Source of the DNA: Paracoccus everestensis
Lineage (GTDB): Bacteria > Pseudomonadota > Alphaproteobacteria > Rhodobacterales > Rhodobacteraceae
Assembly: GCF_021491915.1 (NCBI RefSeq)
Contig: NZ_CP090836.1
Span: forward strand, 595,001 to 659,000
Length of the DNA stretch: 64,000 nt
Direction of reading: 5' to 3'
Shown: positions 57,165-64,000 of the stretch, in pieces
Position numbering within the stretch: the first letter of the stretch is position 1
Layout of the letters: each line of letters opens with the position of its first letter
Made by a program: the position numbers and the translations under genes
The notes under the pieces: model-generated
What the model was told of the DNA's origin: nothing
The model's database searches: none
What the model saw: the letters and a program-made list of their open reading frames with translations, nothing else

Positions 57165-58174
57165 TCGGCCGCCCTGTCGGACAGGGGCTGGCCGTCGGCA
57201 TCCAACGTGGCTTCGAACCCCAGGCTTTGCGGGTCGAATTCGTAATGCGCGCCGCAGAACTGGCAATCGGCGGTGACGATGCCCGCATCCGTGGTCATAT
57301 GCGCGATGTCCTTGGCCGAATAGATCGACAGCGTGTTGCGCACCCGGTCGGCAGTGCAGGAACAGCCGAATTCCACCCGCTGCGTGTCGAAGACGCGCGG
57401 TTCCTCCTCGTGGAACAGGCGCAGCAGCAGATCCGTGGGCCCGACCGAGGGGCCGATCAGTTCCAGCACTTCGACCGTGTCCAGCAACAGGTTGGCGCGG
57501 TTCCAATCCTCGGATTCGGCGCCTTGCAGGATGTCGGCGGCCTGGATCAGCCCGCCTTCACCGCTGCCGCCTTCGCCTTGCATGGAGGTGGCAGGCAAGG
57601 TTTGCAGCATCACGCCCCCGGCGCGCCAATGGCTGTCCTGGCCTGTCAGGCGCGACATTCCGCTGGCCAGCTGGAACCGGGTCGGCAACTGCTCGGATTG
57701 CGCGAAATAGGTTTGGGCGCAGGCCGACAGCGAACCGCCGGCAAGCGGCGTGATCCCCTGATAGGGCAGCGAGCCTTGGCCCTGGTCGATCAGGATCGCA
57801 AAATACCCCTCGCCCACCTGCTGAAAGGGCGGACGGTCGTCCAGGCGGTCGGCGTCAAAGCTGGCCCAGGCCCGGATGCGGGCGGGTGCGCCGTCGTGTT
57901 CGGGGGCATAATAATCGGCGGCCAGCGTGCGGATCGCGCCATTGCCGCGGACCTGCATGCTCAGCTTCCAGCGCAGCTTGACGGTCGGGCCGACGAGGGC
58001 CGCCAGCAGCGCCAGTTCGGCCACCATGGCACCCACGGGCGCGGGGTAATCGTGGCGCGACAGGATGTGGTCCAGCACCCCGTCTAGGCGCGCGACACGG
58101 CCGCGAATGTCCGAACGGTCCAGCTGGAACGGCAAAACCGTGTCGTCCCACGCGATCTGGTTGATCTTGCTCAT
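57161..58174 (-). CDS. hslO: Redox-regulated chaperone Hsp33
   Basis: Chaperone (337 aa) activated by oxidation. The C-terminal zinc-binding redox switch is intact, CSC in EFGCSCTADRV and CxxC in DCQFCGAHYEF, with the conserved substrate-binding domain (VRGNGAIRTLAADYYAP). First gene of the overlapping train. Confidence 0.95.
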   Translation of the reverse strand: MSKINQIAWDDTVLPFQLDRSDIRGRVARLDGVLDHILSRHDYPAPVGAMVAELALLAALVGPTVKLRWKLSMQVRGNGAIRTLAADYYAPEHDGAPARIRAWASFDADRLDDRPPFQQVGEGYFAILIDQGQGSLPYQGITPLAGGSLSACAQTYFAQSEQLPTRFQLASGMSRLTGQDSHWRAGGVMLQTLPATSMQGEGGSGEGGLIQAADILQGAESEDWNRANLLLDTVEVLELIGPSVGPTDLLLRLFHEEEPRVFDTQRVEFGCSCTADRVRNTLSIYSAKDIAHMTTDAGIVTADCQFCGAHYEFDPQSLGFEATLDADGQPLSDRAAE

Positions 58175-58318
58175 GCGTTATTCCTGAAATCCTGGGCAGG
58201 CCCGCGCAGGGCGGGCCGGGTCGCGCCCAATATAGGATGTTTGCCGGCAATCCCAAGGGGGCGGCTTTCGCCCGTCCCATGGCTGCGCTAGAGGGGGCGC
58301 GAACGACCGGAGACCCCG

Positions 58319-58762
58319 ATGATCCGCCGATACGGCCATCCCCCGCAACCCGGTCAGCGTCACAGGTTGCGCCCGGGCGCCTATGCCCTGCTGGTTCGCG
58401 ACGGACGGCTGCTGCTGACCCACCAGTCCGCGCCGGAAGCCGAATTCCAACTGCCCGGCGGCGGCATCGATCCCGGCGAATCCGGGTTGCGCGCCCTGCA
58501 CCGCGAGGTGTTCGAGGAAACCGGCTGGACCATCGGCAACGCCCGCAGGCTGGGCGCCTATCGCCGATTCGCTTTCATGCCGAATTATGGGCAATACGCC
58601 GAAAAGCTGTGCCACATCTGGATCGCCCGCCCGATCCTGCGCTTGTCCGCCCCGACCGAGTTGCATCACAGCGCCCGTTGGACCAGCCCACGTGCTGCCA
58701 TGGACCTACTGGCCGACCCGGGCGCGCGAGCCTTCCTGGCCCGGTTCCGGCACGTGATCTAG
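58319..58762 (+). CDS. Nudix hydrolase
   Basis: 147 aa. Nudix box GGGIDPGESGLRALHREVFEET. Substrate unknown. Divergent from hslO across 144 bases. Its stop overlaps the end of the phosphatase gene by 4 bases. Confidence 0.9.
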   Translation: MIRRYGHPPQPGQRHRLRPGAYALLVRDGRLLLTHQSAPEAEFQLPGGGIDPGESGLRALHREVFEETGWTIGNARRLGAYRRFAFMPNYGQYAEKLCHIWIARPILRLSAPTELHHSARWTSPRAAMDLLADPGARAFLARFRHVI

Positions 58763-60060
58763 CGGCCGGGCAGGGGCAGGGCTTCGGCGGGGGCCAGATA
58801 TTCGATCAGCACCGCGGACATATCGTCCTGTCGTTCGCCCCGGCAATATTCCGACACCGACCAGGCCATGGATTCCAGGAACACATGGCCGCCCAGAAAG
58901 GCGTTGGTGCGCAGGATCGCCTCGACCCCGTCGTCGCCCAGCAGGCGGCCTGCGGGGCTCGTGGCCTCGGTGATGCCGTCCGAACAGATCAGCAGCCGGT
59001 CGCCCGGTTCCAGCATCAAGTCGATCTCGTCGAAGATCGGATTTTCGAAGACGCCGATGGGCATTCCGCCATTGCCCAAGGGACGGACGGTCCCGTCCGC
59101 GCGTTGCAGGACCGGATGGGGATGGCCCGCCTGCACCATCCGCAGCCGCCCCGTCGCATGGTTCAGATCGGCATAGATCATCGTGTAATAGGTGTCGGTC
59201 GCCATCTCCTCGAGCATCATGTTGTTGAAGAAATGCGCCAAGGCAGCCGGGCTGACTGCATCGGTCCCGGTTTGTGCTGCGCGCAGGGCGACGTTCTGGT
59301 CGGACGATCCCGACAGATGCACCGACAACTGCGCCGTCAGCAGCGCCGCCGTCACCCCATGGCCCGACACGTCCAGGGCGTATATGCCCACCCGGTCCTC
59401 TCCGATAGGGAAAAATCCCACCAGGTCGCCGCCGATATGGCCCGCAGGGCGCAGCAACAGCGACAGCTGGATCGACCCGAAACGGCCCGACCGCTGCTTG
59501 ACCAGGCCTTGCTGCAGCTTCCGCGCCTCGGTCAGGTCGCGGTCGATGGCGGCCTGGGTGTCGCGCAACTGGTCCAGGGCCGTGCGAAGTCGGGCATTGC
59601 TGGCGCGCAAATCCTCCTCGACCCGCAGGATGCGTTCGCCGGCGGCCAGGCGCACCAGCAATTCCTGTTGGGTGACGGGCTTGGTCAGGAAATCGTCCGC
59701 CCCGGCCTCCAGTCCTCGGGCGATATCCTCGTTGTCCTGGGCCGAAGTCAGCAGCACGAAATAGCCGTAGTTGCGCCGTTCACCGGCCCGGAAGGCCCGG
59801 CACAGATCCAACCCGGATTCCATTCCCGCCCGGCCGGGAAGGGACCAGTCTGACAGGATGATGTCGGGTTCGTTCCGCTGGCACAGTTGCAGCGCGTCGG
59901 CGACCGACCCCGCCTCCATCACCTCGTAATGGGCGCGCTTCAGCTGGGTCGCGAAGATGCGCCGTTGCGCGGCATTGGGGCTGACAACCAGGACGCGCCG
60001 CGTCAGCCGGTTCGTGGACGGCTTGGCAAGAACAGGGGTCTGGCGATTCGCGCGTTTCAT
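58759..60060 (-). CDS. Response regulator with PP2C-type (RsbU/SpoIIE) phosphatase output
   Basis: 433 aa. REC domain: VLVVSPNAAQ, phospho-acceptor Asp in DIILSDWSLPG and Lys in FLTKPVTQQE (about 50-140). A coiled-coil linker (about 150-190), then the SpoIIE/RsbU phosphatase with GGDLVGFFPIGEDRVGIYALDVSGHG and LICSDGITEA. Such proteins control anti-sigma partner switching; no anti-sigma factor is next to it. The ATG at 60060 is abutted by a perfect inverted repeat. Confidence 0.92.
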   Translation of the reverse strand: MKRANRQTPVLAKPSTNRLTRRVLVVSPNAAQRRIFATQLKRAHYEVMEAGSVADALQLCQRNEPDIILSDWSLPGRAGMESGLDLCRAFRAGERRNYGYFVLLTSAQDNEDIARGLEAGADDFLTKPVTQQELLVRLAAGERILRVEEDLRASNARLRTALDQLRDTQAAIDRDLTEARKLQQGLVKQRSGRFGSIQLSLLLRPAGHIGGDLVGFFPIGEDRVGIYALDVSGHGVTAALLTAQLSVHLSGSSDQNVALRAAQTGTDAVSPAALAHFFNNMMLEEMATDTYYTMIYADLNHATGRLRMVQAGHPHPVLQRADGTVRPLGNGGMPIGVFENPIFDEIDLMLEPGDRLLICSDGITEATSPAGRLLGDDGVEAILRTNAFLGGHVFLESMAWSVSEYCRGERQDDMSAVLIEYLAPAEALPLPGR

Positions 60061-60082
60061 GCCAAGGTGATAACACCTTGGC
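60061..60082 (-). promoter_or_regulatory. Perfect inverted repeat touching the phosphatase start codon
   Basis: GCCAAGGTG (60061-60069) and its complement CACCTTGGC (60074-60082), 4-base loop, ending exactly at the ATG at 60058-60060. The AAGGTG sequence, the nearest thing to a ribosome-binding site, lies within it. A folded mRNA would hide that site; an operator for a dimeric DNA-binding protein is another reading. Confidence 0.6.
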
Positions 60083-60121
60083 GGTAAAGGCCCCGTTAAG
60101 CGCCAAGTCGATAGCCGAAGA

Positions 60122-61378
60122 TCAGACCAGCAACTCGGCCAGAATTTCGTCGTTGGTGATGTCGCGGTAAACAAAGCCCGCGTGATCCAGCCGCGTCTTC
60201 AGCGCGGTCAGGTTCTGGGGCGCCGATGTTTCGATGCCGATCAGGATCGAGCCGAAGTTGCGCGCCGATTTCTTGAGATATTCGAACCGCGCGACGTCGT
60301 CGTCGGGACCAAGCAGTTCCAGGAAATCGCGCAGCGCGCCGGGACGTTGCGGCAGGCGCAGCACGAAATACTTCTTCACCCCGGCGAAGCGCTGGGCGCG
60401 TTCCTTGACCTCGGGCAGGCGCTCGAAGTCGAAGTTCCCGCCTGAGCAGACGCAGACCACGCGCTTGCCGGTCAGATCGCCCAGGTCGCCCAGCACGTCG
60501 ATGGCAAGCGCGCCTGCGGGTTCCAGCACCACGCCCTCGGTGTTCAGCATCTCCAGCATGGTGATGCAGATGCGATCCTCGGGCGCCAGATACACGTCCT
60601 GGGGGCTGAAGCGGCGCAGCGCCTCGAAGGGCAGGGCGCCGATGCGGGCCACGGCGGCACCATCGACGAAATTGTCCACGGCAGGCAGGGCCACCGGTGC
60701 GCCCTGTTGCAGCGCGGCTTGCAGGCTGGCCCCGCCCAGCGGTTCTGCAAAGGCGAAGGACACATCCGGGGCCATGTCGGCAAAGTATCGCGTGATCCCG
60801 GCCGACAGTCCGCCCCCGCCCACGGGCAGCACCACCAGGTCGGGCGCGCCGCCCAGTTGTTCCAGTATTTCAAGGCCCACGGTCGCCTGCCCCTCGATCA
60901 CGTCGGCCGAATCGAAGGGGGGCAGGAACTGCGCATCCTGCTGCGTGGCAAAGGCCTGGGATGCGGCCAGCGTCTGGTCGAAGTAATCCCCGGTCAGCAC
61001 GATCTCGATCGCGTCGCCGCCAAAAATCTTGGTCTTGTCGATCTTCTGCCTGGGCGTCGTCACCGGCATGAAGATCGTGCCCCTGGCCCCGAAATGACGG
61101 CAGGCAAAGGCCACGCCCTGCGCGTGATTGCCCGCGCTGGCGCAAACGAAATGCGCATTCGCCGCCTGGCCCGGCACGACCCGCTTGCGCATCGCATTGA
61201 ACGCGCCCCGCAGCTTGTAGCTGCGCACGGGGGTCAGGTCCTCTCGCTTGAGCCAGATCTCTGCCCCGAACTTGGCTGACAGGTGGTCGTTGCGCTGCAG
61301 GGGCGTCGGCTCGAACAGGTCGCGGATTGCGATTTCGGCGTTGCGGACCAGGGCGGCAAAGGAGGCAAGGTTTTCCAT
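60122..61378 (-). CDS. ilvA: Threonine ammonia-lyase
   Basis: PLP enzyme (418 aa) making 2-oxobutyrate for isoleucine. The PLP lysine is in [13 protein letters not shown] and the glycine loop in [20 protein letters not shown] is present. One C-terminal ACT-like domain (from about residue 325, [18 protein letters not shown]), shorter than the two in E. coli IlvA. Start at ATG 61378 ([11 protein letters not shown]). Divergent from argG over 114 bases. Confidence 0.93.
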   Translation of the reverse strand: MENLASFAALVRNAEIAIRDLFEPTPLQRNDHLSAKFGAEIWLKREDLTPVRSYKLRGAFNAMRKRVVPGQAANAHFVCASAGNHAQGVAFACRHFGARGTIFMPVTTPRQKIDKTKIFGGDAIEIVLTGDYFDQTLAASQAFATQQDAQFLPPFDSADVIEGQATVGLEILEQLGGAPDLVVLPVGGGGLSAGITRYFADMAPDVSFAFAEPLGGASLQAALQQGAPVALPAVDNFVDGAAVARIGALPFEALRRFSPQDVYLAPEDRICITMLEMLNTEGVVLEPAGALAIDVLGDLGDLTGKRVVCVCSGGNFDFERLPEVKERAQRFAGVKKYFVLRLPQRPGALRDFLELLGPDDDVARFEYLKKSARNFGSILIGIETSAPQNLTALKTRLDHAGFVYRDITNDEILAELLV

Positions 61379-61492
61379 GCGCCTGCGCATGACGCGAAAG
61401 CGGGCGTTTGGCAAGGGGACGCGGTCTGCGGCCCTTGTGACACCGCGCCATCTGCCTTATGGCCCCGGAAACTTTGCCGAAGGGTTAACCGC

Positions 61493-62719
61493 ATGTCTGA
61501 CGCGCCGAAAAAAGTCGTCCTTGCCTATTCGGGCGGGCTGGATACCTCGATCATCCTGAAATGGCTGCAGACCGAATACGGCTGCGAGGTGATCACCTTC
61601 ACCGCCGACCTGGGCCAGGGCGAGGAACTGGAACCGGCGCGCGCCAAGGCCGAACTGCTGGGCATCGCGCCGGAAAGCATCCACATCGAGGATCTGCGCG
61701 AGGAATTCGTGCGCGACTTCGTGTTCCCCATGTTCCGCGCCAATGCGCTGTACGAGGGGCTGTATCTGCTGGGCACCTCGATTGCGCGTCCGCTGATTTC
61801 CAAGCGGCTTGTGGAACTGGCCCACCAGCACGGGGCGGATGCGGTGGCCCATGGCGCGACCGGCAAGGGCAACGATCAGGTGCGGTTCGAACTGTCGGCC
61901 TATGCGCTGGATCCGTCGATCAAGGTCATCGCGCCCTGGCGGCTGTGGGATCTGACCAGCCGCACCAAGCTGATCGAGTTCGCCGAACAGAACCAGATCC
62001 CCATCGCCAAGGACAAGCGCGGCGAGGCGCCCTTCAGCGTGGACGCGAACCTGCTGCACACCTCCAGCGAGGGCAAGGCGCTGGAAAATCCCGCCGAGGC
62101 CGCCCCCGATTACGTTTATCAGCGCACCGTGAACCCCGAGGATGCGCCGGACCAGCCGGAATTCGTGGAAATCACCTTTGAACGCGGCGATGCGGTGGCG
62201 ATCGACGGTCAGGCGCTGTCGCCCGCCACGATCCTGACCCGGTTGAACGAGTTGGGTGGCAAGCATGGCATCGGCCGGCTGGACTTCGTGGAAAACCGCT
62301 TCGTCGGCATGAAGTCGCGCGGCATCTATGAAACGCCGGGCGGCACGATCCTGCTGGAAGCCCATCGCGGGATCGAGCAGATCACGCTGGACAGCGGGTC
62401 GGGCCACCTCAAGGACAGCCTGATGCCGCGCTATGCGGAACTGATCTATAACGGCTTCTGGTTCAGCCCCGAACGCGAGATGCTGCAGGCGCTGATCGAC
62501 AAGTCGCAGGAACACGTGTCGGGCACCGTGCGGCTGAAGCTTTACAAGGGGCTGGCCACCTGCGTCGGCCGCTGGTCGGACCAGTCGCTTTATTCCGAGG
62601 CCCATGTCACCTTCGAGGACGACGCGGGCGCCTATGACCAGAAGGACGCGGCGGGCTTCATCCGCCTGAACGCGCTGCGCCTGAAGCTGGTCGCGAACCG
62701 CAACGCGCGGAACAGGTAA
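61493..62719 (+). CDS. argG: Argininosuccinate synthase
   Basis: Joins citrulline and aspartate (408 aa), the step before argH. P-loop-like [15 protein letters not shown] near the N-terminus; [14 protein letters not shown] and [13 protein letters not shown] are family hallmarks. ATG 61493 follows a weak AGGG. The terminator is at 62742. Confidence 0.96.
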   Translation: MSDAPKKVVLAYSGGLDTSIILKWLQTEYGCEVITFTADLGQGEELEPARAKAELLGIAPESIHIEDLREEFVRDFVFPMFRANALYEGLYLLGTSIARPLISKRLVELAHQHGADAVAHGATGKGNDQVRFELSAYALDPSIKVIAPWRLWDLTSRTKLIEFAEQNQIPIAKDKRGEAPFSVDANLLHTSSEGKALENPAEAAPDYVYQRTVNPEDAPDQPEFVEITFERGDAVAIDGQALSPATILTRLNELGGKHGIGRLDFVENRFVGMKSRGIYETPGGTILLEAHRGIEQITLDSGSGHLKDSLMPRYAELIYNGFWFSPEREMLQALIDKSQEHVSGTVRLKLYKGLATCVGRWSDQSLYSEAHVTFEDDAGAYDQKDAAGFIRLNALRLKLVANRNARNR

Positions 62720-62741
62720 GCCGCCCGCATCACGGACAAAG

Positions 62742-62771
62742 GGCCGCGGCACCCCCGCGGCCTTTTCTTTT
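62742..62771 (+). terminator. Rho-independent terminator of argG
   Basis: GGCCGCGG (62742-62749) / CCGCGGCC (62755-62762), 5-base loop, then TTTTCTTTT on the plus strand, 23 bases after the argG stop. Confidence 0.85.
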
Positions 62772-62818
62772 GCGCGGCCCTGTCCCACAGTGGCCGGGTC
62801 CAGCAGAAGGCCCGCCGC

Positions 62819-63367
62819 ATGACCGCCCCCGCAACCGATCGTCCCGCCCGCATCAGCATCGTCACCGTCAGCGACCGCGCCGCCCGCGGCGAATACGAAG
62901 ACAAGGGCGGCCCCGGCGCCGAGGCCTGGCTGCGCGACGTGGTAACCTCGCCCATGCAGATCAGCCAGGTGATCATCCCCGACGGGCGCGAGGGCGTGGC
63001 CGCGACCCTGCGCGAACTGGTCGAGGGCGGGGCCGACCTGATCCTGGTCACCGGCGGCACCGGTCCCGCCCCCCGCGACCAGACGCCCGAGGCGGTGATG
63101 GACGTGGCCGAAAAGGAACTGGAAGGCTTTGGAGAGGAAATGCGCCGCGCGTCCTTGCGCGAGGTGCCGACCGCGATCCTGTCGCGTCAGACGGCGGTGA
63201 TCAGGGACGCGACGCTGATCATTACCTTGCCGGGGAAGCCTGCGGCGATTGCAACGTGCTTGAACGCGGTCTTTGCGGCGGTGCCTTATTGTCTGGATCT
63301 GATCGGGGCGGCGAGGGTAGAAACGGATGCGGGAAAGGTGAAGGCGTTTCGACCGGGAACAGAGTGA
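62819..63367 (+). CDS. Molybdopterin adenylyltransferase family (MogA/MoaB)
   Basis: 182 aa, molybdenum cofactor synthesis. The binding motif TGGTGPAPRDQTPEAV and LITLPGKPAAIATC are present. The 182-residue size suggests MogA more than the shorter MoaB, but the two are hard to separate by eye. Confidence 0.9.
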   Translation: MTAPATDRPARISIVTVSDRAARGEYEDKGGPGAEAWLRDVVTSPMQISQVIIPDGREGVAATLRELVEGGADLILVTGGTGPAPRDQTPEAVMDVAEKELEGFGEEMRRASLREVPTAILSRQTAVIRDATLIITLPGKPAAIATCLNAVFAAVPYCLDLIGAARVETDAGKVKAFRPGTE

Positions 63368-63394
63368 AAGCGTGAATAAGTATGCGCCTTTGTC

Positions 63395-63745
63395 TTAGAT
63401 CGTTATCCCAAGTTTGGTGCTTAACTCTTGTTTCATATATGCTACTGCAATGTCTTTCATTACGCTTAAACCAACACCTCCCACCTTTGCGGCAGAATCC
63501 TTTGTTTTCTGCCATATTCCTTCGTCTCTGATTGATGTTAGATAGTCGTGGCCTTGGTTTGTAATGCGGAATACACCTTTATTTACTTCTTGAAAAAACC
63601 CTGCATCCGTAAGCCACTTAGCATGCATGTGACGCTTTAAGTCGTCATTGGAGGGACTCATATGTAGAGGCGCAAGAAGGAAAGGCTGATTGCTTTCCTC
63701 CGCTTCAAAGAGCAAGGATCGAATAAAATCGTCATCGCGTTTCAA
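63395..63745 (-). CDS. DUF2513-like hypothetical protein in AT-rich stretch
   Basis: 116 aa: MKRDDDFIRSLLFEAEESNQ then HMHAKWLTDAGFFQEV and YLTSIRDEGIW, a pattern like the DUF2513 winged-helix family. TTG start, with GAAGGAG eight bases upstream. The gene and its flanks (about 63370-63810) are clearly richer in A and T than the rest of the window, and codon use differs (ATT, AAA, TTT common), suggesting recent transfer. No integrase or repeats flank it. Confidence 0.65.
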   Translation of the reverse strand: MKRDDDFIRSLLFEAEESNQPFLLAPLHMSPSNDDLKRHMHAKWLTDAGFFQEVNKGVFRITNQGHDYLTSIRDEGIWQKTKDSAAKVGGVGLSVMKDIAVAYMKQELSTKLGITI

Positions 63746-63812
63746 TTATTTTCTCCTTCAACTTAGTCATTTAGCGATGGTGACGCAGAGTGCGATAAAG
63801 TTACTACAATAT

Positions 63813-64000
63813 TCACCCCAACCACCCCACCACAATCGGCGCAATGACCGCTGTCAGCACCGCGTTCAGCCCCATCCCGATCCCCGAGAACGCGCCTGCC
63901 GTCTCGTTCACCTGAAACGCCCTTGCCGTCCCAATTCCATGTGCGGCGACCCCCACGGCGAAGCCGCGCGCGCGCCAGTCCCTTACCCGCAGCACGTTCA
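63813..64000 (-). CDS. LrgB family protein, C-terminal end (5' end outside window)
   Basis: The final 62 codons of an LrgB/CidB-like membrane protein, linked to control of cell-wall lysis or to export of small organic acids in various bacteria. The signature RGFAVGVAAHGIGTARAFQV and FSGIGMGLNAVLTAVIAPIVVG is clear. Start lies beyond 64000; a matching lrgA would be expected upstream. Confidence 0.85.
   Translation of the reverse strand, partial: NVLRVRDWRARGFAVGVAAHGIGTARAFQVNETAGAFSGIGMGLNAVLTAVIAPIVVGWLG

Noticed and set aside
1..64000. tRNA, rRNA, CRISPR arrays, prophage or restriction genes
   Set aside because: I looked for T-loop signatures, repeat-spacer regularity and typical genes by eye and found none; absence is by inspection only.

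Overview
The window is a stretch of high-GC alphaproteobacterial chromosome, most likely Paracoccus or a close relative in the Rhodobacteraceae. This rests on protein style (PhaA/PhaB pair, TIGR02302/DUF4175 protein after lysA, YlxR-L7Ae fusion in the nusA operon, tandem def genes before fmt) and on gene order, not on a database search. Almost all of it is coding and most genes are core functions. I found no rRNA, tRNA, CRISPR array, prophage or known defence island.

Layout. 1-5.6 kb: the 3' end of rnr, a type I secretion adaptor and ABC exporter pair, then mlaA and mlaC. 5.6-8.4 kb: an RTX (calcium-binding repeat) protein gene on the minus strand, cut near its 5' end by an IS630-type element whose transposase is split into two frames. 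8.6-20.6 kb: a class A penicillin-binding protein, an ammonium transporter, a polyprenyl diphosphate synthase, a DUF2007 protein and TrmN6-like methyltransferase, a DUF465 protein, phaB and phaA, an EAL protein, tag, a TlpA-like thioredoxin and argH. 20.4-24.4 kb: a 49-residue LptM-like lipoprotein, lysA and a TIGR02302 membrane protein. 24.4-29.2 kb: a zinc-ribbon protein divergent from ftsE-ftsX-plsC, then accA and an L,D-transpeptidase. 29.2-32.4 kb: a PatB-type lyase divergent from def, a degenerate def paralogue and fmt. 32.5-38.3 kb: secA, a parvulin isomerase, argJ, mutT and a small ORF. 38.3-43.9 kb: rimP-nusA-ylxR-infB with a visible promoter and an attenuator-like leader. 43.9-52.3 kb: a GT61 glycosyltransferase, pip, ubiG, a MarR regulator, comF-grxC, a methyltransferase-like gene, hemH, two more L,D-transpeptidases and a CAP lipoprotein. 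52.4-58.2 kb: a five-gene train (hslO, CoA-type Nudix, cca, MsbA-like ABC, RlmD-like methyltransferase) in which every junction is a 4-base overlap. 58.3-64 kb: a Nudix enzyme, a response-regulator phosphatase, ilvA, argG, mogA/moaB, an AT-rich insert with a DUF2513-like gene, and the end of an lrgB gene.

The genes work mainly in envelope building and lipid traffic (PBP, three L,D-transpeptidases, MlaA/MlaC, FtsEX, PlsC, AccA, SecA), amino acid synthesis (argH, argJ, argG, lysA, ilvA), translation start-up (def, fmt, infB, nusA, rimP) and carbon storage (phaA, phaB). I saw no clearly new system. The best leads are the IS-broken RTX gene, which can be read back into one frame across the insertion; a three-copy intergenic GC-rich palindromic repeat, one copy of which appears to carry the start codon of the TIGR02302 gene; a peptide deformylase paralogue lacking two catalytic-site residues; and a methyltransferase-like protein without a visible SAM-binding motif.
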